Origin: Rehmannia glutinosa
Taxonomy: Eukaryota; Streptophyta; Magnoliopsida; Lamiales; Orobanchaceae
Assembly: GCA_016081115.2 (NCBI GenBank)
Contig: JABTTQ020002186.1
Span: 186,001 to 250,000 of the forward strand
Length of the DNA: 64,000 nt
Direction: 5' to 3'
Each line of letters opens with the position of its first letter. The first letter of the stretch is position 1. The notes below the pieces were generated by a model. The model was given only the letters and a program-made list of their open reading frames with translations. It did not search any database and was not told where the DNA came from. Position numbers and translations under genes: made by a program. Below, piece after piece: positions 1-10,102 of the stretch.

Positions 1-284
1 TATTCTTTGAACTATGTTTTGACTTGATCCCTTTGTTAGGGAGTTAGAAAATAACCTCTTCAATAATGTTTTCCATTTGTGATGTGCAACATCATCAACA
101 TTGGCTTATCATGGATCCAGAGATTTGGGACTTTTCTTAAGCTCTTCCAATGATGGTCTGTTGCTACAAATTTGCTACAAAAACAGGGGGCATCTTCTCT
201 CTTGCTCAATGGCTTGACTTTCAATAATCCAATGGCCAACTACAGGCAATGAAGGGGGTTCATTCAATTACTAGTGATGAGTTG

Positions 285-1165
285 CTTGCTAATTCCACAC
301 TCTTGATGACATTTCCTTTCATGGCGAGTCTATCATCGGCGACGAGTTGCTTGCTGCTTTCACACCATTGATGACGTCTCTTTGCTTGGCGGGTCTATTA
401 TTGGCAACGAGTTGCACACCCTTGATGATGCCTCCCTGTTTGGCAAGCCTATTGTTGATGACCAATTGCTTGATGATGTTTCCCCGCTTAACACGTCAGT
501 CATTGGCGACGAGTTGCTTGTGATATATCCATATCGTCTCTCCACTTAAATTGATCCCGAATGACGCTTGCTTACAAAATTCACATCCTTGATGGTTGCG
601 AAATCCATGTCATAGATGGCTTTCTCCCGCCTGGCAAGTCTGTCAGTGGCGATGAGTTATTTGCATAATCCACATCCTTGATGGTAGTTCTCCACTTGGC
701 GCGTCCATCGATGGCGGTGAGTTATTTGCAAAATCCACATCCTTGATGGCGTTTCTACACTTGGAAAGTCCGTCGGTGGCGGCGAGTTATTTGCAAAACC
801 CACATCCTTGGTGGCATTTCTGCACTTGGCGAGTCCGTCAGTGGCGGCGATTCCTTGATGGAATTTTTCCACTTGGTGAGTGTATCGGTGGTGGCGTGTT
901 ATTTGCAGAATCTACATCTTTGATGGTGTTTCTTCACTAGGCAAGTTGCTTTTGGGATCTACATGACGTCTCTCCACTTAGTTTGATCTTGAATGATATT
1001 TGCTCACTAATCCACACCTTTGATGAAATCTCCATGCTTGATGAGCCCATTGTTGATGGCTAATTTCTTGATGACATTCTCCCCCACTTAGCAAGCCTAT
1101 GGTTGGTGGCAAGTAGCTTGTGAGGTCCACACCTTTGATGGCGTCTCCCCATATGCTTTGTTTTT
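285..1165. repeat. 65-bp degenerate minisatellite
   Basis: About a dozen diverged units follow one another head to tail. The best units start at 671, 736 and 801 (CACATCCTTG), exactly 65 bp apart. Each unit carries CTTGATGG, then CCACTTGGCGAGTC, then GGCGGCGAGTTATTTGC. Outer copies are more degraded and vary in length. Short open frames on either strand here are by-products of the repeat. No protein family is recognisable. Confidence 0.85.
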
Positions 1166-2093
1166 TATGATGCGATACCCCTAAAAGTCGTGCTTTATGG
1201 AGTCTAATTAGACCACTCGAACTTGATTCGCCAACTTCTATCAATGCTTTGCGTATTGACCAACAAGTGGATCATGACCCGCCAAAATAGTGTCCTCATC
1301 TATGTTTTGATTCTCGTCATGTAAAATAACAAAGTGTTGCACATCGGGCGAAGAAGAGATATCTTTAAAATACACCATTGTGGAATCTGTCAAAAATACA
1401 AGCAGAGTGGAACCAAAAAACAAAAAAAAAAGATACATTGGGTTAGCATGCTTGAACCTAGACTATCAGGAAATCTTAAATTTTAGTTTAAGTAATTCTG
1501 TTGAAGTTTGAAGATTGAACTTTCTATTACAACCGAAAATTCCATTCTTGACTATAAAATTGATGACAATTTTTTATCCAAATAAATCGATAAAAAAAAG
1601 AGAATTACAGAAAAGGGATGTGGATTCAAAAGTTGAAAATATAAATTGTGTCTTTGAGACGATTTAGCAAACACATGGCGTGCTGGATTATTAGCAACTC
1701 CAAATTAAAGCATGATGCAAGGTCTTACCTATACGCAATCTACAACGGAGGAATATGTGAGAATAGAGATAAAGCTGCCAAAAATTACCGAAAGAGAGAA
1801 CCCGAGATGTAAAACGCATCAATTGTTTTGATTCCATTGGAGGTGTGGGAAAAAGCAAAGCACTAGACCCTTATTTATAGGCATGAACGAGACCGATTCT
1901 AGGAGACTTTCATTCCAAACACCTTGAAGGAAATCCATATTCAACCTGAAGAAGGATTTATAAAGGTGATGGTTTAGGATTAGGGGCAAGAAATTGATTC
2001 AAGAAAGTCCTGTAGGCAAAGAAGCCCATTCAAATTAGAATTTTACAGACTCTGTTTTCCAACACAGCCGCATCATATTGGTGGGTCATTCGA
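1166..2093. other. No gene seen; flank of the LINE insertion
   Basis: AT-rich sequence with frequent stops in all frames. I see no domain, LTR end or RNA gene. It ends at the left target-site duplication of the LINE and may be host DNA or an old unrecognised repeat. Confidence 0.5.
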
Positions 2094-2105
2094 GGGTGAA
2101 TTAGA
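2094..2105. repeat. Left TSD of the host LINE
   Basis: GGGTGAATTAGA occurs here and again at 60797-60808. The left copy directly abuts a run of seven T, which is the A tail of a minus-strand LINE. The right copy abuts the LINE 5' end. A 12-bp duplication next to an A tail is typical of target-primed reverse transcription. Confidence 0.85.
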
Positions 2106-2135
2106 TTTTTTTAAATAAAGGAAATATGATTAAAT

Positions 2136-3009
2136 CTACTGGAAAACATCCAACGACGAATGAACAAATGAGGGAGGGAGACTATCCCAAGAAATCTCAC
2201 GGCTATCCATAGTTTTCGCATAGTAGGCTAGCTCGTGAGAAAACAAATTCGATGATCTACAGTCCAACGAAAATTTAAGTCTAAAAAATATTGCTTCAAG
2301 TGAACAACATCTTCGAAGATAGAGAGGCAATGGATCGGGCATGATCACCGTGGATAGTGAGAATGGCGAATGTTGTGTCACCTATAATGGAAACACGATG
2401 TAAATTCTAAATTCTAGCAGTCATAAGGGCTTCCTTGAGGGCAAGGAATTCCGCAATCTCTGGATTGGTGATATCTGGAATTTGTTTGGAGAGGCCATAC
2501 ATGAAGTTAACCTGCTCATCAAAAATAGCTACACCAATACCAGCACGACGATGGAAATACGAGATGGCACCATCAAAGAAGACATTAGGGCCAGCCGGAG
2601 ATGCTCTAGCAAGGGGATGGAACAACAGGTGCGGGGAAAAATGTTCCGACCAAGAGTGCGCTCGTGGTATTCCTTCAGCAAGCTACTAGCGGAGAGAATT
2701 AAGGAGCAGGGATCGAGCAAAGAGTTATCAAACTTACATTTTTTCCAGTGAAACCAAATCAACGAGCAAGTGACTGGGATAAATTCAATGGGCAGCTCAT
2801 CCCTACACAAGAGGAGTTCTTGCAGCCACAATTTCCGTGATGATTGTTGGAACCGGGCAAGAAGATCACGAAGACTAGCATGGTACCAGGCGGTGGAAGA
2901 AGATGGGCAGTAGAAGAACGCATGTGCAGCTGAGTTATTAGGAGATAAACATATTGGGCATGCGGACAAATCCTGAATACCGTGTCTACACAGATTCTCC
3001 GATGTCGCG
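2136..3009 (-). pseudogene. LINE zf-RVT C-terminal half and RNase H-like domain
   Basis: The upstream part has the zf-RVT cysteine/histidine pattern CPIC...HAFFYC, followed by W and F-rich sequence. The RNase H-like (RVT_3) part starts with VFFDGAIS and has AEFLALKEAL, then in another frame SHELAYYAK near the C terminus. The domain would cleave RNA in the RNA-DNA hybrid during LINE copying. At least two frameshifts separate the segments, around 2400-2410 and 2530-2630. The frame continues upstream in the 4554-5948 piece once the solo LTR at 3015-4548 is removed. Confidence 0.8.
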
Positions 3010-4006
3010 ATTGCTGTTCGTCAAAAATATTTGGTTCATACAACTGCAAGTGTGCAGTGTAGTTTATACAATAATGGCAAGCAAGGTCATATTCCTCAAG
3101 GATTGATATTCGAAACACTTAGTCTATAATAACGTCGCATTCCAATTTTATTGAAGCGACCGAATATTGAGTATTTTTAACTAAGAAAAATCAAAAATAA
3201 AAGAATAAAAAGAAATAAATTTGCGAACCCCACAAGTATTTTCACCATCTATAGGAGCAGCCTTAGGCACATAATCTCAACATGCTTCTTCAATATTAAA
3301 TGCAAATAAGTTTTAAAAATCAATTCATGCAATTCTATGGGTTCAATTCCAAAGTTAGTCTACTCCCCCTTCCGGGTGGTGAATAAACAGTTGATTAATA
3401 ACAATTATAGGTCTCCCGACTCATTACAATTATTACTAACTCCTAAAAGATTTGTGAATTGAATGAATTCCCACAAACAGTTGTAGGTCTCCCGACTCGT
3501 TACATCCGTTTATGTCTGAATTCGATTTCCGTCTTTGTTAGAACTCATCGTCCGAAATTTTGCACTAACAAATATGACATGCAAATTGTTGGCCAAATAA
3601 AAAGCAATTATAAATAAGCACTCAAATTCATAAAATAGAAAGCATGAATTAATTAAGAAAATAAATAATCGTATTTAATATAAATCCACAATTTTGATTA
3701 TGCCCCTAAGATCCGAAAGATATGCCAGACATTGATTACAAACTCATGATAAATTCGAATCAATATTATGACATCATATAAGCACAGACAAGAGTTCTTA
3801 GACATAGAAAGGAAACCCCTTCTTGTCAGGATGGATTCTCCTTCCAAGTCCTCAAAGCTCTTGTGATCCCCTAGATGCGAAAGCCTTACGGTGTTCTTCG
3901 TGCCCTAGCCTTTTTTGCTCAGAAGATCCTCGATTCCTTCGTTCCTATGTTATTTGATGTGTATTCTCTGTATGAAGTGATGATTTTTCGTGCAAGACTT
4001 GGGTCC

Positions 4007-4014
4007 CTTTTATA
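4007..4014 (-). promoter_or_regulatory. TATA box of the solo LTR
   Basis: TATAAAAG on the minus strand, in the same relative setting as the TATAAAAG of the Athila LTRs. It gives the orientation of the solo LTR. Confidence 0.5.
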
Positions 4015-4084
4015 GATGCTTGGAGAGATCTTTTGTAGAGTTGGAACCGGAAGCAAACTCTGAAAAATGCGCTGAAACAGAGTC

Positions 4085-4315
4085 CCACACAGTCTGGTCG
4101 TGTGGCACCACACGGCCGTGTGGTCCTGCCTTCAAGCCTTTCTCACACAGGCGTGTGAGTCTGCACAGGCTGGTTGTGCGATGTCTTCCCATTCCCACAC
4201 GACCGTGTGACATCACACGGTCTGGCCATGTGGGCCTGCTCTGTCCTCTATTTTTAATCCAACTTTACACAATCGTGTAATTTCACACCAGCACTTCCAC
4301 ACGGCCGTGTGAAGT
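4085..4315. repeat. Cluster of CACACGGCCGTGTG-type palindromes
   Basis: Several imperfect copies of CACACGGCCGTGTG and related half-palindromes (for example CACACGACCGTGTG) lie within 230 bp of the solo LTR. Similar ACACGGCCGTGT units recur in the Athila LTRs and its 3' spacer, although the rest of the sequences differ. Confidence 0.7.
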
Positions 4316-4553
4316 GTTTTATCCATTTTTTCCGTTGTTTTTGATCTTCTCTTCGCATTTATCAATCTTATCCGGGCATTTCAACTGATATTTCTTCATT
4401 TAAGCTCCGTTTCCTGCAAGAATTACAAGCATACGTAGTATCATGCCCTTTTAAGGAAACCAAGTAAAAACATAGTAAATATGCGTGCAAATGCATCAAT
4501 TATATATCATTTTGAGCCCCAAAATGCACGTATATTTTACACACATCAATTGC

Positions 4554-5948
4554 GGAAGTGCAACAACGCCAGATGAATTTTTTTATTTTGGGATGCACTT
4601 TGAGTTTCCACAGATGTTTCCATAGTGGATTGGGGCCTGAACTTGAGCTAGCACCAGGGGACATGCGAAGGTTGGATAAATCAGATTCGAGATAAGTGTG
4701 GTATGTCGAACTGATGGGATGATTACCATTTTTGGTGAAATGCCAGCACCATAGATCTCCACCAGAAGTAGCAGGCAATGATATGGAGAGTATGGATGAC
4801 GCATCTTCTTCAGTAAAATCGATCGGATCAGGGGCTCGTTCCATGATTTAGTGGCAGTGTCAATGAGAGTGGCAACATACACGTTGGGCCAGAGAGTATT
4901 CGGAGGAGTGCGGAGTAGAAGCATGATGGATGGGGGATCCATGGGTCAGTCCAGATATCCGTAGATAAACCAGATTGGATAAGATGACGAGAGCCGAGAC
5001 GTAGAAGGGTTTTCATATCAAGAATACTAAGCCAAGTCCAAGAAGGTCAAAAGCCGAGAGAAGCATCCATAAGGTTTCCATTTGGATAATATTTCTCCTT
5101 GAAGACCCGTACTAACAGAGAAGAGGGTTGAGTAAGCAATCGCCATGCTTGGTTACTAAGCATTGCCATATTGAAAGCACGGAAATTCCTGAAGCCTAGC
5201 CCTCCTTTGGGTTTACTGACCGAAAGCTTGTCCTAAGAGGCCTAGTGTAATTTTCTTTGGTTCGAACTGGATCCCCACCAATAAGCAGCAACCATTTTCT
5301 AAATATCGTTAAGAATAAAATCGGGGAGCTTGAAACAAGACATCACAAAAGTTAGGATGGCTTGAGTCACTAATTTTATAAGAGTTCCTTCCCGACCTGA
5401 GATAAGCGCTTTTCTTTCCACCCTTGTAATTTAGCCCATATTCTATCTTTAATGCATGCAAAAACTTCCTTCTTACTTTTACCAAGGATCGATAGCAGTC
5501 CTAAATACTTGCCATGGTTCTCAACCCGTGACATGCCCGGTATATGTAAGATTTCGGTAATAACTTCCATCTTCGTGTTAGGACTAAAAAACACCCTAGA
5601 TTTCACAAAGTTAATATGTTGGCCTGAACATCTTTCATACAGATTGATTACAAAAAACTTTAGATGTCGAGCTTCATTTGTGGTGGCCTGGCCAAATAGA
5701 AGAGTATCGTCGGCAAAAAAGAGATGACAAATTTTTGGCCCATGTTTGCAAACTAATACTACGCTAATTTTGCCGCTAATCTGCAAGTCCTGCAAAAGAC
5801 AAAGAAAACTTCCGAGCAAATTATAAAGAGATACGGGGAAAGGGGTCGCCTTGTCGGATCCCTCTATGGGGGGTGAGATTACCGAATTCTTTCCCGTTAA
5901 GGAGAAAAGAGAAAGAAGTTGATGAGATGCATAAGCGGACAAGATGAA
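4554..5948 (-). pseudogene. LINE reverse transcriptase, palm to thumb, and zf-RVT start
   Basis: The minus strand encodes GIRQGDPF near 5835, the catalytic FADD motif (HLFFADDTLLF) near 5700, the thumb with KGGLGFRNFRAFN near 5190, and WKLKVHPKIKKFIWRCC near 4590, which opens the zf-RVT domain. GIRQGDP and FADD lie in different frames, so there is a frameshift with apparent loss of residues near 5830. Stops also occur between 5375 and 5016. The upstream fingers are in the piece at 7446-8226, and the two join across the solo LTR at 5954-7440. Confidence 0.8.
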
Positions 5949-6243
5949 TAAAATGTTTGATATATGTTTTTATCTTAATTTTGATGATTTTATTTTTACA
6001 CCAAAACAATGTTTTTAATTGTTGTCCAAATACTCCTAAATGATTTAAAATGGGTTTAATATTTTTCGGAGTATTTTTTCAAGTTTTACTTTAGATAAAA
6101 TTGGACAACACTTCTAATGATCTTATGTTTATAAATTTTCAAGGTTCCTAAATGTTGTCTAAATACTTCCGATTGGTTTAAAATGTTTTTACTAAATTTT
6201 CGGAGTATTTCTTGGGTTTTATTTTTGACTAAAATTGGACAAC

Positions 6244-6505
6244 TTTTCTGTCTCGAGGTCGACCGGTCGCCCTATAGGGCAACCCGTACCTGAAGATGAG
6301 TTTGGAACAAAAAATGAGACAGAAGTGAAAAACGGTCGGTCGGCCGGCCGCTCTGGCGTCGCCGTCCGTCGATTGACCGGCCGCCTGTGGGTCGTCGTGC
6401 ACTCGAACGTTTTGTTTTGAAACAGAACAAACTTCCTTGGTTTTTCACTTAGGGGGACCGGTTGAGACAGGGGTCGACCGGTCGAAGCTTATGTCGATCG
6501 GTCGC
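6244..6505. repeat. GC-rich palindrome cluster in family B LTR
   Basis: Repeated GGTCGACCGGTCG, GGTCGGCCGGCCG, GACCGGTTG and GTCGATCGGTCG motifs sit in an otherwise AT-rich LTR, upstream of the TATA box. The second family B LTR has a similar cluster at 28169-28372, with different individual units. The position suggests U3 regulatory sequence, but no known factor is assigned. Confidence 0.6.
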
Positions 6506-6717
6506 CCTGTGTATTTTTCATGTGTTACGTTTCAAACTTTTATTTTCGTGCGACCGATCGCATACGCAGTGCTTTGAAAAAATATGACCGTTTGACAATG
6601 AGACACATTTCCTTAAATTGTGGGATTGATTTCTAACAGCTATATTCTTGATTTTAATTGTATTTTTCTGTAGATTTTCAATCCCCAAGAGGAGCCTATG
6701 CTTGATCAATCATCTCC

Positions 6718-6725
6718 TATAAATA
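6718..6725 (+). promoter_or_regulatory. TATA box of family B solo LTR
   Basis: TATAAATA followed by GAGG, conserved with 28515-28522 in the other family B LTR. It would place the transcript start near 6750, so the hairpin array downstream would be in the RNA leader. Confidence 0.6.
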
Positions 6726-6965
6726 GAGGAAGTTTTGGAGCAACCATGGACAAAAATTGAGATACAACACAACAAGATACACTTCAAGCAAATACTTGGT
6801 CTTTCATTGTTATTATTCTTGTTGTAAATTTTCCTAGCTTATCACTTTCACATCTTTGAGGTCTAGGCTATTCTTGATTACACTTTGCACTCAAATTGTA
6901 ATATTCATTATTGAGTTGTAATCTTGATTTTTGGTTATCATTCAACACAAGATATCCTTGTGAGC

Positions 6966-7223
6966 GTTCTTGTGGTAAGAACACACTTGGATGATCTAGG
7001 TGATAGGTGCAAGAAGATTGTGGTGATCTTCTTATTGAGGTGTTGAAGAATTTGGTATTCTTCAAGGTTGAAGATTGTGGTAATCTTCACAAGGTGCCGT
7101 TGAAGGAAGATTGTGGTAATCTTCAAAGGGAGATTGTGGTAATCTCCAAAGGTGTTGTTGAAGAAGAGTGTGGTGCTCTTCAAAGTGGTGTAAGTTGAAT
7201 TTGTATTAATTTTGGTAATTAAT
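6966..7223 (+). repeat. Array of eight GTGGT-loop hairpins (solo LTR copy)
   Basis: Eight inverted repeats with 6-9 bp stems enclose GTGGT, TTGGT or TGTGGTG loops. Stems: GTTCTT/AAGAAC (6966), AAGAAGAT/ATCTTCTT (7011), TTGAAGAAT/ATTCTTCAA (7043), TGAAGATT/AATCTTCA (7069), GAAGATT/AATCTTC (7106), GGAGATT/AATCTCC (7129), GAAGAG/CTCTTC (7163), ATTAATT/AATTAAT (7205). Stem sequences differ between units but pairing is kept. The array lies between the TATA box and the LTR end, in predicted leader RNA. Confidence 0.85.
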
Positions 7224-7445
7224 AAAACTCTTTTTCTTTTTGAAATCCATCCCGGATATACTGGGGTGGTAGTAGATTAGGCCCTAGGTGGGTTGAACTA
7301 CTATAAATCAACGCGTGTTGTTTACATTCCTCACCTTTATTATTGTGTTTGAGCATTTGGTTAGAAAAAAAGGGCGAAATCGAAAAAATGGAGAATCTAT
7401 TCACCCCCCCTCTAGATTATCGTAGCCGCTTGGACTTACATAAAA

Positions 7446-8226
7446 TACACGCTAAAACCTAGGGCTTTCAAGACTGCAAGAAAGAAGGGCCACTCGACAT
7501 GGTCGAACGCTTTGCTCATGTCTAATTTAACAAACATGAGTCCTAGCGAGCTGGAGGTCTTGGAGCGCATGAAAAGATGAGTCTCATACGCAATAAGAAT
7601 ATTATCCGTGATGAGCCTACCTGGGATAAACGCGGACTGGGATTCAGAAATAATGTCGGGGATGAAACAACGAATTTTATTCACGATACATTTCGAGGCC
7701 AGTTTATAAATAATGTTACAAAGGCTAATAGGACGAAATTAGGTCAACATTTTGGCATGTTTCAGTTTTGGAATAAGCACCATATGAGTAAAATTTGAGA
7801 TAGGGGATGTGTCCAGATGATTTAAAAAATTAAGAACCGAGAGAGTAACATCGTTACCTATAATGTGCCAAAACTTTTGGTAAAAAACTAGGCTCATTCC
7901 GTCTGGACCAGGTGATTTGAATGGATGCATTTCTTTGAGCGCTTTGTGAACCTCTTCAGCTTTGTAAGGCTGATTCAATTGATTGTTCATAAGAGTTGTG
8001 ACCCTCAGTGTGATTCTCTGTAGCGCAACGTGCATGTCCGAAATGAGGGATGGGATGATGAGAAAATATAATGGAAGTATTCCATAATAATTCTCTCAAT
8101 AGAGGTATCATCTGAGTGAGTATTACCGTGGGAATCTTTCAAGTGAGAAATATGATTAATATCACGTCGCTTCGAGGCAAAGCGATGGAAGAATGTGGTG
8201 TTACGATCTTCTTCCTTATACCAATG
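7446..8226 (-). pseudogene. LINE reverse transcriptase, N-terminal fingers
   Basis: The minus strand carries the start of the plant LINE RT domain: HPFKSPGPDGMSLVFYQKFW near 7910, VLIPK near 7755, SESQSAFIPGRLITDNILIA near 7640, then FVKLDMSKAFDHVEW with the first catalytic Asp near 7520. Upstream of 8035 a different frame has a variant of the usual NTxFFH segment. A stop and a frameshift at about 7740-7690 break the frame. The protein would prime on nicked target DNA and copy LINE RNA. Confidence 0.8.
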
Positions 8227-9200
8227 TTACTTCGCTCTTTGCCGCCATTTTAGATCATTATGTTCAAGAAGAAAGTCATACATAATCGATAATTCGTGAA
8301 TTTCTCTTTTAACACTATTTGTAATGACCTGCTTCTTAAGTTCCTCAATTGTTTTCTTAACATCAGTAATACGCTTGGATAGATTACCCACAACCGACTT
8401 GCTCCAACTAAGAAGCCCAACTAAGCAGTTCTGAATCATTTCCTGGAGAGATTTCAAATTTGAATTCCAATGTTCCTTAATAATATTCTCGCATTCCACA
8501 GATTTTATCCAACAGGCTTCAAAACAGAAACGATGCTTTTTCGCTGTGTTGGATGGTAGAGGGATGAGATTTGAGCTAGATAAAGAGAGCATTATGATCA
8601 GAAGAGATGGTGGGGATGTGTTCGACGGTGTGATGATAAAATATGGATTGGAGGAAGGCGTTACGAACACAGCGGTCAAGGCGTGCTTGTTGAGTGAAGG
8701 GGTGGACGGACAGACGTTTCCATGTGAAACGAGAGCCTTTATAACCTATATCTATTAAAGCACAATAATTGATAACATTACGGAAAATTTGGATTTGCCA
8801 ATCTGCCCGGAGACCTCTCTCGTCAAGGACCTCGTTGAAGTCTCTGAAACAAACCCAAGGTACTGGGTTGGGTTAGTGCGTCTGAAAAAGTCCCAAAAAT
8901 TCCTGCATTGAGAAATGTCTGGTTTACTATAAACTCCTATAATTCTGAAAGTGTTACCCGAGAAGGAGTAGTCAACATCAACAAATCTGGTGGAAAAAGT
9001 GCGAAGGGACACTTGGATATCTTTACGCCATGACGTAGCTAGATCTCCCGATCTTCTTGTAGCATCGACAGAAATACCATGAAGGTGAAGGGTATATTTG
9101 ATTTTGTCGATCATTTGGTGCGATCCTTTTGTTTCACATAAAAATACAAAGTGGGGTAACTTAAGGTGAATAAAATCGCGGAGTTCACGAATTGTCTCGA
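8227..9200 (-). pseudogene. LINE endonuclease domain and linker to RT
   Basis: The N-terminal part (about 9200-8870) matches the beginning of the L1 endonuclease (FVFLCETKG, then FRIIGVYSKPD). A different frame continues with DFNEVLDERG near 8845, FTWKR and RLDR, and the catalytic SDHNAL motif near 8575. The linker that follows (8540-8227) is helical and charged and ends LKWRQRAK, the usual approach to RT. The enzyme would nick target DNA. In the conserved GDFN motif the Gly reads as Arg (RDFN). Frameshifts around 8870 and 8620 inactivate it. Confidence 0.75.
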
Positions 9201-10050
9201 TGGTTCAAGCCCTCGACAATTCCGGCTTAGGAGATTCATAATAATTGGTGGGGTTGGCTAACGGTGCCAATCTCCACCATTGGATTATTAATAGGAGGGA
9301 GAGGAGAGTTGTCGATATCAGGGGAATCAAGGAGTTGGAGGGTGTCGATCTTGGGCTTCTTTCCAATAATTTCCACATCAATGTGTTCGAGAGGATAATT
9401 GGAGAAGCCCAAGGCATGAAGTTTTCATTTTGTTTTGGAAGATGTAGATGGGTTCGGAGTTTGAATATGCTGAGAAGATTTTGTTATGAGTTTTGGAATT
9501 TGCGGGCTATTTTTTGAACGGGGGTATCTAATTGCATGGGTACTTGGACTAGGAAAGGACTCGATCGGTTAGTAGTTGGGGAAGATGCAGGTGGAGTTTA
9601 GAGATGTGTGTTTGGTGTTGGGCCATGAAGGGGAAGAGATTGGAGCGGCGGTGGAGAAATGACAGGGAGTACTTGATGGGATGAGGGTTCAGCCCGGGTA
9701 TGATCTGGGGATGGGGGGATATATGGAGTAATGGCACTGCAATTATTTTGGGAGTGGAGAGGAGGAGAGGACGAGTTGCTATGTAAGGGAGAGGGTGGGG
9801 CATGAGGATTATGGCTGGAATTGGGGGGATTGGAGTGTGGCTGGAAGACGGGATATCATTGGGGGTTTGCCAGTGTATATATAAGGGGGTAGGGTGTAAT
9901 TCGAGGGAGGTAATTTTGGATTGGTTTTGTGCTACAGTAGTGAGAGTAGAAGAATGGGGATTATGTGAGGGATTTGTGAGGGTGGGGATTGCAGCACGAG
10001 AGGGATGGAGATTAGGCAATGTGTTGCCATTTGTAGGGGATTTATGCATA
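9201..10050 (-). pseudogene. LINE proline-rich linker after the zinc knuckle
   Basis: The 9549-10067 frame is low-complexity, rich in Pro, Ser, Thr, His and Asn, with no fold recognisable. It follows the zinc-knuckle segment now displaced to 45674-45824 and precedes the endonuclease. Plant LINEs often have such a variable linker here. 9201-9420 leads into the endonuclease. The open plus-strand frame at 9802-10125 is the complement of this low-complexity stretch. Confidence 0.55.
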
Positions 10051-10055
10051 TTAGT

Positions 10056-10102
10056 TGTAGGTCCCAAGGGGTGTGGTGTAAGGTTTAAAAGGGGGAGGGG
10101 GG
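10056..10102 (-). repeat. A-minus 3' LTR, outer fragment
   Basis: The 47 bp from TGTAGGTCCCAAGG to the G-run match the same end of the 5' LTR at 44123. The Athila element is inserted in the G-run, and the LTR continues at 22744. Confidence 0.85.

Larger units (their letters stand above)
3015..4548 (-). mobile_element. Solo LTR, Athila/Tat-like gypsy
   Basis: The segment begins TGTTCGTC and ends ACACATCA, and is flanked by the 5-bp TSD ATTGC (3010-3014 and 4549-4553). Removing it plus one TSD restores the LINE zf-RVT frame. It is 1534 bp with no internal coding region, so it is a solo LTR. A TATAAAAG box on the minus strand and ACACGGCCGTGT palindromes resemble the Athila LTRs at 10103 and 21023, but there is no extended identity. 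The lineage assignment is inference. Confidence 0.85.
5954..7440 (+). mobile_element. Solo LTR of copia family B
   Basis: It begins TGTTTGATATATG and ends CGCTTGGACTTACA, with the 5-bp TSD TAAAA at 5949-5953 and 7441-7445. It aligns along its whole length with the 5' LTR at 27847-29230: the repeated 'ACCAAAACAATG...TTGTCCAAATACTCC' start, the GACCGGTC palindromes, TATAAATAGAGG, the hairpin array and the shared 3' end. No internal sequence is present, so it is a recombined solo LTR. LINE RT reads through after its removal. Confidence 0.9.

Noticed and set aside
285..1165. CRISPR-like regular repeats
   Set aside because: Repeats are directly adjacent and degenerate with no unique spacers, in a plant nuclear context. 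It is a minisatellite.
6268..6285. GCCCTATAGGGC resembling part of a T7 promoter (vector contamination)
   Set aside because: It is a short palindrome among many GC-rich palindromes in U3 of a complete solo LTR with TSDs. No vector sequence adjoins it.
7007..7198. Small repetitive protein with EDCGNL-like repeats
   Set aside because: The frame is a by-product of the hairpin array; the DNA inverted repeats explain it better, and the frame is not kept in the copy at 28764-29011.
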